NCBI GenBank assembly: GCA_015067465.1
Contig: SVMK01000007.1
Span: 1-52,928 of the forward strand
Reading direction: 5' to 3'
DNA: 52,928 bases
From: Oscillospiraceae bacterium
Lineage (GTDB): Bacteria > Bacillota > Clostridia > Oscillospirales > Oscillospiraceae
The notes under the pieces: model-generated
Told to the model about the DNA's origin: nothing
The model's database searches: none
The model's input: the letters and a program-made list of their open reading frames with translations, nothing else
Translations under genes and position numbers: made by a program
Part shown: one piece after another, positions 25,792 through 34,143 of the stretch
How the letters are laid out: each line of letters begins with the position of its first letter
Numbering within the stretch: the stretch's first letter is position 1

Positions 25792-26265
25792 TTATTTGTT
25801 CAGATACCAGGTCGCAAAATTCAGATATGCCGCAAATGTCAGCCAAAGCAGATAGGGAATCTGCAGTTTGCCGCTGCCGGGTTCGCAGCGCTCGAAGCGC
25901 ACGATCATCAATATGACCAGAAAAATCAAAAAGACCAGCCAGAAAAACGACAGCAGCAGTGCGCAGAAACTGAAATAGAACACCGTCCAGAGAAAATTTA
26001 CAACGAGCTGCGTGCCGTAGATAAAAAGCGCGTCGCTGCGTCCGACGCAGCCGCTGAGATAAACCCTGGCGGCGGAAATGCCCATGAGCGTGAAGAGAAT
26101 GGTCCACACAACAGGGAAAAGCCACGCGGGCGGTGACAGCGGCGGCTGAATGAGCGCGGCATTGTCCATTTTTCCGGCGTTTATCCAGGCCGATATTCCG
26201 CCGACTGCCAGTGCGATTGCAATGGAAACGGCATAAGTCATGATATTTTTTCGTTGCTTGTTCAT
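25792..26265 (-). CDS. tspO: TspO/MBR family membrane protein
   Basis: The 157-residue protein has five hydrophobic helices. The TspO pattern is clear: PPLSPPAWLFPVVWTILFTLMG near residues 45-66, NFLWTVFYF in the middle and YLLWLTFAAYLNFATWYLN at the end. TspO proteins bind tetrapyrroles and are linked to porphyrin handling and stress, but their bacterial role varies. The start is ATG 26265 with GGTGA upstream; an in-frame ATG five codons earlier has no good ribosome site. Confidence 0.92.
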   Translation of the reverse strand: MNKQRKNIMTYAVSIAIALAVGGISAWINAGKMDNAALIQPPLSPPAWLFPVVWTILFTLMGISAARVYLSGCVGRSDALFIYGTQLVVNFLWTVFYFSFCALLLSFFWLVFLIFLVILMIVRFERCEPGSGKLQIPYLLWLTFAAYLNFATWYLNK

Positions 26266-26314
26266 GTTTTCATCACCCAATGAAGCTTATGCCGCGGCAG
26301 CGGCTTGTATGCAT

Positions 26315-27205
26315 TCAGCAGGGGAGAAGTCCTGCGTTTTTCAGCGCGTGCAGGAGTTTTTGCCTGTTTTCGTCGGAAATTTCAACGAGCGGCAGACGCA
26401 GCTGACCGCTGTCCAGCCCGCAAAGCTGCATTGCGGCTTTGATCGGAATCGGGTTTGTTTCGATAAAAAGCAGGCGAAACAGCTCTGAGTTTGCTGCGTG
26501 TATGCGCCGTGCGGCGGCGAAATCGCCCCGGAAGCACCTGTCGCAAAGGGACGCAATCGCATGCGGCACGACATTGGATGCAACGGAGATAACGCCTTTC
26601 CCGCCAAGGGCCATGATCGGAATGGTCTGGTCGTCGTTGCCGCTCCATATATGCAGCGCGTTGCCGCATTCCGACATGATGCGCGCGATGAGCGAAAAAT
26701 CTCCGCTCGCTTCCTTTGTGCCGCTGATGTTCGGATGCTCCGAGAGGCAGCGATAGGTTTCGGCGGAGATGCCGATTCCGGTGCGGGAGGGAACGTTGTA
26801 GAGAATGAGCGGAATTTCTGCCCCGTCGGCCACTGTGAGAAAATGCCGCAGCAGGCCGCGCTGCGTGGTTTTGTTGTAATACGGTGTGCTCATCAAAACC
26901 GCGTCCGCGCCCGAATACGCCGCGAAGCGTGCTTTATCAAGGCAGTGGAGTGTGTTGTTGCCGCCGATGCCGACGATCACCTTCATGCGTTTCGCGGCAA
27001 ACTCTATACTCCGTTCAGTCAGCAACTCAAACTCCGCTTGCTCAAGCGTGGGGTTTTCTCCGGTTGTGCCTGCCACAACAATTGCCTGCGTTCCGCCGTT
27101 TGCCTGATAGTCGATCTGCGCGCGCAGCAGAGGATAATCAATGCCGCTCGCGGAAAACGGCGTGACCACGGCTGTGCAGCTGCCTTCGAATACGCATTTT
27201 TTCAT
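26315..27205 (-). CDS. dapA: 4-hydroxy-tetrahydrodipicolinate synthase
   Basis: The 296-residue enzyme condenses pyruvate with aspartate semialdehyde, the first step of the lysine/diaminopimelate branch. Seen: the GTTGENPTL phosphate/substrate loop, YYNKTTQRGLLRHF, YNVPSRTGIGI with catalytic Tyr, and Schiff-base Lys in SGTKEASGD. Length is normal. GGAGG lies 7 nt before ATG 27205; a longer in-frame reading begins inside the asd gene and is not supported. The gene follows asd, which supplies its substrate, but a hairpin lies between them. Confidence 0.96.
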   Translation of the reverse strand: MKKCVFEGSCTAVVTPFSASGIDYPLLRAQIDYQANGGTQAIVVAGTTGENPTLEQAEFELLTERSIEFAAKRMKVIVGIGGNNTLHCLDKARFAAYSGADAVLMSTPYYNKTTQRGLLRHFLTVADGAEIPLILYNVPSRTGIGISAETYRCLSEHPNISGTKEASGDFSLIARIMSECGNALHIWSGNDDQTIPIMALGGKGVISVASNVVPHAIASLCDRCFRGDFAAARRIHAANSELFRLLFIETNPIPIKAAMQLCGLDSGQLRLPLVEISDENRQKLLHALKNAGLLPC

Positions 27206-27237
27206 CGTTTCGCCTCCATGTTCCGATTTTTGGATAT

Positions 27238-27270
27238 AAAACTGCCGTACCGATGAGTTCGGTACGGCAG
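27238..27270. terminator. Hairpin between asd and dapA
   Basis: CTGCCGTACCGA pairs perfectly with TCGGTACGGCAG around a 5-nt loop. It is followed by four T on the minus strand (and CTTTT on the plus strand). It should lower dapA expression from the asd promoter. Confidence 0.75.
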
Positions 27271-27299
27271 CTTTTGTAAATGAATTTGGTTTCAGGAGA

Positions 27300-28388
27300 T
27301 CACTTGCGGTCGATATAGCCCTTGGCGCACAGCAGCTCTGCAAGCTCAACGCCGCCGCCGGCAGCGCCGCGGAGGGTGTTGTGGCTGAGGCAGACAAACT
27401 TGTAGTCATACTGCGTATCCTCTCTCAGGCGGCCGATGGAAACGGCCATACCGTTTTCGAGGTTGCGGTCCAAACCGGTCTGGGGGCGGTTGTCTTCCTC
27501 GAAATAGTGGAGGAACTGCTTGGGGGCAGTGGGGAGGTCAAGCTCCTGCGGAACGCCCTTGAAGTTTTTCCAGATTTCGCGCATCTGCTCCATCGTGGGC
27601 TTCTTGTCGAAGCGGACGAAAACGCAGGCGAGGTGGCCGTTGGTGACGGGAACGCGGATGCACTGCGCGGTGATGGAGGTGGTTTCGGCGTTTTTCACTT
27701 CGCCGTTTTCAACGGTGCCCCAAACCTTGAGCGGCTCGCGCTCGCTCTTTTCTTCTTCACCGCCGATGTAGGGGATCACGTTATCAACCATCTCGGGCCA
27801 GGTCTGGAATGTCTTTCCGGCGCCGGAAATGGCCTGATAGGTGCAAACAAGAACATCGCGGATGCCAAACTCTTCGCGCAGGGGGCTGAGTGCGGGAACG
27901 TAGCTCTGGATGGAGCAGTTGCTCTTTACGGCAATGAAGCCGCGCTTGGTGCCGAGGCGCTTTTTCTGCGCGTCGATCACGGTGATCTGGTCGGGGTTGA
28001 CCTCGGGAATCACCATGGGAACGTCAGGGGTCCAGCGATTTGCGCTGTTGTTGGAGATGACGGGGCACTCCAGCTTGGCATAGGCTTCCTCAAGGGCAAG
28101 GATTTCGTCCTTTTTCATATCCACAGCACAGAAGACAAAATCTACCTCGTCGGCAATCGCTTCCTTGTCGGCGGTTGCGTCTTTCACGACGATGTCCTTA
28201 TACTTCTCGGGGAAGGGTGTTTCGATGGCCCATCTGGCGCGGGCTGCCTGTTCATAGGTCTTGCCGGCACTGTTTGCGCTTGCAGCGATCACTTTCAGGT
28301 CAAACCAGGGATGGTTTTCGATAAGCGAGATGAAGCGCTGACCGACCATGCCGGTGCCGCCGATAACGCCTACTTTATACTTTTCCAT
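27300..28388 (-). CDS. asd: Aspartate-semialdehyde dehydrogenase (archaeal/fungal-like subclass)
   Basis: The 362-residue enzyme reduces aspartyl phosphate to the semialdehyde used for lysine, threonine, methionine and peptidoglycan diaminopimelate. The N-terminal VGVIGGTGMVGQRF binds NADP; catalytic Cys is in KSNCSIQSYVPALSPL. HLACVFVRFDKKP and the C-terminal LSHNTLRGAAGGGVELAELL fit the shorter-looped subclass shared with archaea and fungi rather than the E. coli type. GGAAAGGA precedes ATG 28388. Its promoter lies at 28549-28576, leaving a leader of about 150 nt in which I see no lysine riboswitch. Confidence 0.95.
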   Translation of the reverse strand: MEKYKVGVIGGTGMVGQRFISLIENHPWFDLKVIAASANSAGKTYEQAARARWAIETPFPEKYKDIVVKDATADKEAIADEVDFVFCAVDMKKDEILALEEAYAKLECPVISNNSANRWTPDVPMVIPEVNPDQITVIDAQKKRLGTKRGFIAVKSNCSIQSYVPALSPLREEFGIRDVLVCTYQAISGAGKTFQTWPEMVDNVIPYIGGEEEKSEREPLKVWGTVENGEVKNAETTSITAQCIRVPVTNGHLACVFVRFDKKPTMEQMREIWKNFKGVPQELDLPTAPKQFLHYFEEDNRPQTGLDRNLENGMAVSIGRLREDTQYDYKFVCLSHNTLRGAAGGGVELAELLCAKGYIDRK

Positions 28389-28463
28389 ATTCTATCCTTT
28401 CCGACATACAGTCCGTTGAAATACTATGTTTTGTGCTGGGGGATTATTCCTTCGACAAATATC

Positions 28464-28492
28464 TTGCTAAAGGTGGCAGAATCAGATATAAT
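28464..28492 (+). promoter_or_regulatory. SigA-type promoter of the SpoIID-domain gene
   Basis: TTGCTA (28464-28469), 17 nt, TATAAT (28487-28492). It lies within the transcribed leader of asd and faces the asd promoter. Confidence 0.75.
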
Positions 28493-28548
28493 AAAACAAC
28501 CTTTTATGTCGCAAAACAGCTGTTTTTTCGCCTCTGTTTTGATTTCAC

Positions 28549-28576
28549 ATTATAGCACATTAAAGAATCTTGTCAA
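28549..28576 (-). promoter_or_regulatory. SigA-type promoter of asd
   Basis: Perfect TTGACA (28576-28571) and TATAAT (28554-28549), 16 nt apart on the minus strand. The -35 box lies between 3 and 12 nt upstream of the candidate starts of the opposite gene. Confidence 0.9.
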
Positions 28577-28588
28577 TCTGTGATGCCA

Positions 28589-30022
28589 ATGAAAAAACGA
28601 TATTTCACTTACATAATCATTGCTGCGCTGCTGCTGTTTTCCCTCAGCTTCGGCGTGGCGGCGGGAGAGCGCTTTTACGTCAATGATGCAGGCTCTCCGC
28701 TGCCGGAATTTTTCAACGGTGTTTATGCCATTGGCAGCGACGGTGTTGCGCTGCTTTCTGCCGACAAAGTTTATGCAATGAGCGCTGCGGGACTGCAGGA
28801 ACTCGGCGCTGCAAACTGCGTTGGCGGCGGCGGTCTTGTTTCGGAAGACGGAACTGTTTCGATCCGCAGCAACCGCGTTACGGTCGGCCTTTACTATTAC
28901 TACTCCGAATCGCGCGACAGCAGTCTTGCCTCCGCAACGCTGGAAAACCTTGTCGGCTCCGGCTTTGCCTTCGGCTACTATGACGATGACGGTGTTTTCG
29001 CCGAGCTTGCGAGAACGGAGACGGGACGCATTACCGTTCGGCCCGAGGGCAGCGGCGTTTGCGTTTTCTCAGAATATACCGGCGAGGTGCTCTATTCGCA
29101 GGAATATACCGACAAGGACAACTATATGATTGTCAGCCCCCTCGGCGAGCCCGGCGAGGTGCTGACAGCGTTTTCCGGCTGCAGATATCGGGGTGATTTC
29201 GGCTTTGCCGTGCGCGGCAGTGCAAAGCTCACGGTGACGAACACGGTGGATATTGAGCCGTATGTCATGGGCGTTTGTGCCTGCGAGATGAGCGAGAGCT
29301 GGCCTGTTGAGGCGCTGAAGGCGCAGGCGGTTGCGGCGCGCACGTATGTGCAGAAGATGATCGGAAAGAGCGTTTACTATTATTCCTGCGGCTTTGACGT
29401 CACTGCCGACACCTATTGCCAGGTTTATCGCGGCTGCGGCGCTGTCGGCAGCAACATTGAGGCTGCCGTTGCCGGAACGGAAAACCGCTATCTGACCTAC
29501 CGGGGCGACTTGGTGGATGCGCTCTATTCCGCGGCGGACGGCGGCGCAACGGAGAGCAACCGCAATGTGTTCGGCAACAACGTACACCCTTATCTCAACG
29601 GCGTTGTGGATCCCTATGAAGCGGCTGCCGATGCGCAAAACCCCTATTCGTCCTGGCGCGTTGTCCTCACGCCCGCACAGCTCGGCGACAAAGTTGGCAT
29701 CGGTCCCGTGCGTGAACTTACGCCGACTTATTCCGAAACCGGCAATGTCATTCGGCTGGACTTCGTTTCCGGAAACGGACAGACGGCAACCCTGATTCGC
29801 GACAACTGCCGCACCACAATGGGACTGAAGAGCATCCGCTATGAAGTTTCCGTGGACGACAGCGGCAACTATGTGTTTGAGGGCAGCGGCTTTGGACATA
29901 ATCTCGGCATGAGCCAGTGGGGGGCTTACGCCATGGCGAAATACTATGCCCGCGATTTCCGCGATATCCTCGGTTTTTACTACACCGGCGTTGCCCTGTC
30001 ATGGGGCGAGATTGATAACTGA
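28589..30022 (+). CDS. SpoIID/LytB-domain protein, probable secreted peptidoglycan-modifying enzyme
   Basis: The protein of about 477 residues has a signal-like N-terminus (MKKRYFTYIIIAALLLF). A SpoIID domain occupies roughly residues 210-470: VDIEPYVMGVCACEMSESWPVEALKAQ (split over about 30 residues, conserved Glu), AVAARTYV, and GSGFGHNLGMSQWGAYAMA. SpoIID is a lytic transglycosylase used in engulfment during sporulation. This one has a longer N-terminal region than SpoIID of Bacillus, so it may be a SpoIID-like relative rather than SpoIID itself. No convincing Shine-Dalgarno is present; GTG 28580 and ATG 28583 are alternative in-frame starts. Confidence 0.85.
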   Translation: MKKRYFTYIIIAALLLFSLSFGVAAGERFYVNDAGSPLPEFFNGVYAIGSDGVALLSADKVYAMSAAGLQELGAANCVGGGGLVSEDGTVSIRSNRVTVGLYYYYSESRDSSLASATLENLVGSGFAFGYYDDDGVFAELARTETGRITVRPEGSGVCVFSEYTGEVLYSQEYTDKDNYMIVSPLGEPGEVLTAFSGCRYRGDFGFAVRGSAKLTVTNTVDIEPYVMGVCACEMSESWPVEALKAQAVAARTYVQKMIGKSVYYYSCGFDVTADTYCQVYRGCGAVGSNIEAAVAGTENRYLTYRGDLVDALYSAADGGATESNRNVFGNNVHPYLNGVVDPYEAAADAQNPYSSWRVVLTPAQLGDKVGIGPVRELTPTYSETGNVIRLDFVSGNGQTATLIRDNCRTTMGLKSIRYEVSVDDSGNYVFEGSGFGHNLGMSQWGAYAMAKYYARDFRDILGFYYTGVALSWGEIDN

Positions 30023-30094
30023 CTACAGAAATAATACGTGCATTTCGGGCTCATGCGGCAAATGTGTGGGCCCGGAATGTGCGCAGGAGCAAAA

Positions 30095-31120
30095 ATGAAG
30101 AAATCCGATTTTTATTTTGATCTGCCGAAAGAACTGATTGCGCAAACGCCGCTGGAAAAGCGCGACAGCTCGCGCCTGCTTTGCCTTGACAAAACCGACG
30201 GTGCGCTGGACCATCGGCACTTTTATGAACTCCCGGACTTTTTGAAACCGGGAGATTGTCTTGTTCTCAACAACTCCCGCGTTCTGCCCGCGCGCCTTTA
30301 CGGTAACCGGGTTCCCGGCGGGGGCGTGTGCGAGGTTTTGCTGCTGGTGGACAAGGGCGGCGATGTTTGGGAATGTCTTGTTCGCCCGGGCAGAAAACTG
30401 CGTCCCGGAGCGCAGATCACCTTCGGCGGCGGGGAACTGACTGCCACGGTGGAAGCGGAAGTGGAAGGCGGCAACCGACTGATCCGATTCCACTATGAAG
30501 GCGTTTTCCTTGAGGTGCTCGAGCGTCTGGGTGAAATGCCGCTGCCGCCTTATATTAAGGAAAAACTCTCCGACCGCGAACGCTATCAGACGGTTTACTC
30601 CCGCGAACTCGGCTCTGCGGCCGCACCCACGGCGGGATTGCATTTCACCAATGAACTGCTTGCGCAGATTGCTTCGCAGGGCGTGAAGATCTGCTATGTA
30701 ACGCTGCATGTCGGTCTCGGAACATTCCGCCCGGTCATGGAAGACGATATTCTCGACCATGAAATGCACTCGGAATTTTGTATGGTGCCGGAGGAAACGG
30801 CGCGCGTGATCACAGAAACCAGACGCGCCGGCGGGCGCGTGGTCGCTGTAGGCACCACGTCGTGCCGCACGCTGGAGAGTTTTTCGAATGAAGACGGTAC
30901 GATGGATGCTCACAGCGGATGGACGAACATTTTTATTTATCCCGGCTATCGCTTTAAGTGCGTTGATGCGCTTGTGACCAATTTCCATCTTCCCGAAAGC
31001 ACGCTGATCATGCTCGTTTCCGCACTGGCGGGACGGGAAAATGTTTTGACAGCCTATCGCACTGCCGTTGAGGAAAAGTATCGCTTTTTCTCTTTCGGCG
31101 ACGCAATGCTGATTCATTGA
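30095..31120 (+). CDS. queA: S-adenosylmethionine:tRNA ribosyltransferase-isomerase
   Basis: The 341-residue enzyme transfers the ribosyl part of SAM to preQ1 in tRNA to form epoxyqueuosine. Seen: the N-terminal [43 protein letters not shown], the [10 protein letters not shown] active-site block and the C-terminal [22 protein letters not shown] lies 5 nt before ATG 30095; an in-frame ATG further upstream lacks a site. It is followed 10 nt later by tgt, the usual queuosine pair. Confidence 0.96.
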   Translation: MKKSDFYFDLPKELIAQTPLEKRDSSRLLCLDKTDGALDHRHFYELPDFLKPGDCLVLNNSRVLPARLYGNRVPGGGVCEVLLLVDKGGDVWECLVRPGRKLRPGAQITFGGGELTATVEAEVEGGNRLIRFHYEGVFLEVLERLGEMPLPPYIKEKLSDRERYQTVYSRELGSAAAPTAGLHFTNELLAQIASQGVKICYVTLHVGLGTFRPVMEDDILDHEMHSEFCMVPEETARVITETRRAGGRVVAVGTTSCRTLESFSNEDGTMDAHSGWTNIFIYPGYRFKCVDALVTNFHLPESTLIMLVSALAGRENVLTAYRTAVEEKYRFFSFGDAMLIH

Positions 31121-31130
31121 GGAGCGAAGT

Positions 31131-32261
31131 ATGTATACATTATTGAAGCAGGAAGGCCATGCGCGCCGCGGCACCTATCAAACGCCCCACGGCACGGTTC
31201 AGACACCGGTTTTCATGAACGTGGGCACGCAGGCCGCCATCAAAGGCGGACTCGGTGCGGACGATCTTGAAGCGATCGGAACGCAGGTTGAACTTTCCAA
31301 CACCTATCATCTGCATGTCCGGCCCGGCGACCGGCTGATTCGCGATATGGGCGGCCTGCATAAATTTATGACATGGAACGGACCGATCCTTACCGACAGC
31401 GGCGGATTTCAGGTTTTTTCCCTCGCTGTGCTGCGCAAGATCACGGAAGAAGGTGTTTCGTTCCGCTCCCATCTCGACGGTGCGAAGATTTTTATGGGCC
31501 CGGAGGAGAGCATGCGCATCCAGTCCAACCTTGGTTCGGATATCGCAATGGCGTTTGATGAGTGCATTAAAATCCCGTCGCCGTACGAATATGTTAAGAA
31601 ATCCTGCCAACGCACAACGCGGTGGCTGCAGCGATGTAAGGCGGCGCTGGCGGAGTTTAATTCCGAGCCTGACGCCGTGAACCCCGGTCAGGTGCTCTGG
31701 GGCATCAATCAGGGCACGGTGTTTCATGATCTGCGCATTGAGCATATGCAGCAGATTGCGGAGCTTGATCTGCCCGGGTATGCCATCGGCGGCCTTGCGG
31801 TTGGTGAAACGCATCAGGAGATGTATGACACCATTGAGGCGGTTGAGGAATATATGCCCAAGGACAAGCCGCGCTACCTCATGGGCGTCGGCACGCCGAG
31901 CAATATCATCGAAGCGGTTGCGCGCGGCGTGGACTTTTTTGACTGCGTGATGCCCTCGCGCAACGGACGCCACGGACATGTGTTTACATGGGACGGCGTT
32001 GTGAATATCAATAACCGCAAATACGACCACGATCCCGGCCCCATAGACCCGCTTTGCGACTGTCCTGTTTGCCGCAGATACTCGCGCGCCTACATCCGCC
32101 ATCTTCTCAAGGCGCAGGAGCCTTTTGCGCTGCGGCTGATGGTGATGCACAATCTGTATTTTTACAATACGCTCACCGCACGCATCCGTCAGGCGCTCGA
32201 CGCCGGCGAATTTGAGGCGTTCCGCCGCCAATATTCCGAAAAACTTGCGCAGCGTATATGA
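31131..32261 (+). CDS. tgt: tRNA-guanine transglycosylase
   Basis: The 376-residue enzyme exchanges guanine 34 for preQ1 in tRNAs with GUN anticodons. The general-base Asp is in TDSGGFQVFS and the nucleophile Asp in FFDCVMPSRNGRHG. The zinc site is CDCPVCRRYSRAYIRHLL with a downstream His in MVMHNLYF. Length is standard. GAGGAG precedes ATG 31131, so it is co-transcribed with queA. Confidence 0.97.
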   Translation: MYTLLKQEGHARRGTYQTPHGTVQTPVFMNVGTQAAIKGGLGADDLEAIGTQVELSNTYHLHVRPGDRLIRDMGGLHKFMTWNGPILTDSGGFQVFSLAVLRKITEEGVSFRSHLDGAKIFMGPEESMRIQSNLGSDIAMAFDECIKIPSPYEYVKKSCQRTTRWLQRCKAALAEFNSEPDAVNPGQVLWGINQGTVFHDLRIEHMQQIAELDLPGYAIGGLAVGETHQEMYDTIEAVEEYMPKDKPRYLMGVGTPSNIIEAVARGVDFFDCVMPSRNGRHGHVFTWDGVVNINNRKYDHDPGPIDPLCDCPVCRRYSRAYIRHLLKAQEPFALRLMVMHNLYFYNTLTARIRQALDAGEFEAFRRQYSEKLAQRI

Positions 32262-32278
32262 GAATGCTCGAAAAAAGC

Positions 32279-32307
32279 TTGCATTTCCCAAATTCTGCCT
32301 GTATACT
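32279..32307 (+). promoter_or_regulatory. SigA-type promoter of yajC
   Basis: TTGCAT (32279-32284), 17 nt, TATACT (32302-32307), about 30 nt before the yajC start. Confidence 0.7.
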
Positions 32308-32338
32308 TAACAATGCTACAAATTGAGGAGGTTTCCTA

Positions 32339-32722
32339 ATGAAAAAGAAGATTTCTAATCTGATCGCTGTTCTCTCCGCCGCAGCCTGTGTTCTGCTGAC
32401 CGGTTGCGCCGATGCGGGTGCTGCTGCCGGCACCGCAGGCGGCTCTTCCAGCTATAGCGGACTGATTCTGCTGGTCGTTATGCTCGTGGTTTTCTATTTT
32501 GTTCTCATCCGTCCCGAGAACAAGAAGAAAAAGAAAGCCGAAGAGATGCGCAACAACCTCTCCGTCGGTGACAAGATCACCACCATCGGCGGCATGGTCG
32601 GCAAGATCGTTAACGTCAGCGGCGATCTGATCACTTTCGAAACCGGTGAGGACCGCGTCCGCATTCAGGTTACCAAGTGGGCCATCTCCATGAACAACAT
32701 GGACAAGAACGAAGGCAAGTAA
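32339..32722 (+). CDS. yajC: Preprotein translocase accessory subunit YajC, with a lipoprotein-type N-terminus
   Basis: The 127-residue protein has the YajC core: one membrane helix (LILLVVMLVVFYFVLIRP), a basic KKKKK stretch, then NNLSVGDKITTIGGMVGKIVNV. YajC associates with SecDF and the SecYEG channel; secD and secF are not in the window. Unusually, a Lys-rich start and an LLTGC lipobox (Cys23) precede the helix, so the protein may be processed and lipidated, with the helix as a second anchor. GAGGAGG lies 8 nt upstream of the ATG. Confidence 0.9.
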   Translation: MKKKISNLIAVLSAAACVLLTGCADAGAAAGTAGGSSSYSGLILLVVMLVVFYFVLIRPENKKKKKAEEMRNNLSVGDKITTIGGMVGKIVNVSGDLITFETGEDRVRIQVTKWAISMNNMDKNEGK

Positions 32723-32750
32723 TTTTTCCAATCAAACAGTGATAACAACC

Positions 32751-32797
32751 GATCTCCCGGAATAAACTTGAACAAGCTTATTCTGGGAGGTCTTTTT
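32751..32797 (+). terminator. Intrinsic terminator that contains the next gene's ribosome site
   Basis: GATCTCCCGGAATAA pairs (with wobble pairs) with TTATTCTGGGAGGTC and is followed by TTTTT. The GGGAGG in its 3' arm is also the only Shine-Dalgarno for the gene starting at 32800. Confidence 0.85.
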
Positions 32798-32799
32798 AT

Positions 32800-33207
32800 A
32801 TGTCGAAGCGGACGGAAATGCGGCAGTTGCCCGGGGTGGGGAGACTGCTGGTGATGGGTGTGATCAGCGCGGTGGTGTTTGCACTGCTGCTGGTGACTGC
32901 GGCTGTGGCGGAAGAAAAAATCATGTTTGTTCAAAACGGGAATTTCCCGCTGGCAAAGGTGTGTCTGACGCTCAGCGCCGTGGTGTGCGGCGTGCTTTGC
33001 ACGGTGGGGCAGGAGGGGCGCCGGTTCTTGCGCGCGCTCATCGGGGAAACGGTGCTGCTTGCGGTTGTAACGGTGATATTGCTCGCGGCAAACGGCGATC
33101 TCTTTGGAATTACGTATATTTTGAATATCGTCTGCCTTGCTTTTGGTGCTTTTGCTGGTGCTTTATTGGGCAGTAACGGCGGGAAACGGCGCCGAAAGAG
33201 AAGATGA
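32800..33207 (+). CDS. Small membrane protein, TIGR04086-like
   Basis: The 135-residue protein has four hydrophobic helices and a strongly basic C-terminus (GGKRRRKRR). Size, layout and its place directly after yajC fit the TIGR04086 family of uncharacterised Firmicute membrane proteins; I assign it on those grounds only. The ribosome site GGGAGG lies within the terminator hairpin of yajC. No function can be inferred. Confidence 0.7.
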   Translation: MSKRTEMRQLPGVGRLLVMGVISAVVFALLLVTAAVAEEKIMFVQNGNFPLAKVCLTLSAVVCGVLCTVGQEGRRFLRALIGETVLLAVVTVILLAANGDLFGITYILNIVCLAFGAFAGALLGSNGGKRRRKRR

Positions 33208-33514
33208 ATACAGCGTGTAATCAAAAATGCAGGTTTACATAAATTACATGGCTGGTACAACATTTAGTGAAGTGCGCACTCCGAATCACAACATATCGTC
33301 AATAATTGCAGTAAAATCAAGTGATTTTTTACACTTCCGGACGCGTTCAGTTGCTTAATTTACATAATATTGTTAACATAATATATTGTCATAATTGCCA
33401 AAAATGAACTTATTGCGCCAAAGCTCTTGATAAGCAATTTGATTTGTATTATATTTGTTGATGCTGATTATGTAAATTTGTGTAACTGCGCAATGCAGAA
33501 AGGTTTACACATTT
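33208..33514. other. AT-rich intergenic region with repeated TTTACATAA-like words
   Basis: No gene is seen in this 307-nt gap before spoIIM. TTTACATAA occurs near 33233 and 33358, its inverse TTATGTAAA near 33468, and a TTTACACA near 33503. I see no clear SigA or SigE promoter, although transcription of spoIIM must start here or upstream. Confidence 0.5.
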
Positions 33515-34111
33515 ATGACAGCAATTTCCATCCTGCGCGGCGGCAGTTTTTTCCCCCGCCGTACACAAACCGGTTTTTCCGACAGCGGTTTGATTTCCGC
33601 TGTGTCCGTTCCGCTCCTGCTCGGCTTGTGCAGCGGCGCGGTTGTCGGGCTTTATTCCGAAGCGGTTCCGGCCGCGCTGGCTTCGCTGCCGCTGCTTTCC
33701 GCAGCTGCAATTCCCGAAACCTTCTGGCAGGCGCTCCTGAAAGCTTCTCAATTTATCATTGCGGCCGGTTTTCTTTCCGCAAGCCTGTTCGGCGTTGCGC
33801 TCATCCCGCTGCTCGGTATGCTGCGCGGGTTTGTGTTTGGCTGTGTGGTCGCTGCTGTTTTTTCCGCCTCGGCCTATGCCGGTCTGCTGCATTCTCTGCT
33901 TATGCTCGGGCTGCCTGCTTTGCTCGGTTTCCCGTCCTTTATTCTGGCTGCGTGCGACAGCTTTCGCCTCTCGCGCGGGCTGTGGCCGTCAAAACGCGGA
34001 GCGCGTGCAGGACATTTGCTCGGCCATGCTTTGATTGTTCTGCTGCTTACTCTGGCAGAAACATTTTATACATGGCTGATTCTGCCGACCGTTCTTGAGA
34101 AATTCTTTTAA
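33515..34111 (+). CDS. spoIIM: Stage II sporulation protein M family membrane protein
   Basis: The 198-residue protein has about five membrane helices. The pattern LLGLCSGAVVGLY near residue 35, LLGMLRGFVFGCVVA in the middle and LLHSLLMLGLPALLGFPSFILAACDSFRLSR fits SpoIIM. SpoIIM forms the DMP engulfment complex with SpoIID and SpoIIP in the mother cell. Gene order with a downstream xerD-like recombinase is also seen in Bacillus relatives. GAAAGG precedes the ATG. Confidence 0.82.
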   Translation: MTAISILRGGSFFPRRTQTGFSDSGLISAVSVPLLLGLCSGAVVGLYSEAVPAALASLPLLSAAAIPETFWQALLKASQFIIAAGFLSASLFGVALIPLLGMLRGFVFGCVVAAVFSASAYAGLLHSLLMLGLPALLGFPSFILAACDSFRLSRGLWPSKRGARAGHLLGHALIVLLLTLAETFYTWLILPTVLEKFF

Positions 34112-34143
34112 TACCATCTGATAAATAGAAAGGGGGATATGAA

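Noticed and set aside
28389-28548. Lysine riboswitch in the asd leader
   Set aside because: The leader is about 150 nt and I could not find the conserved L-box junction sequences or a terminator before the asd start.
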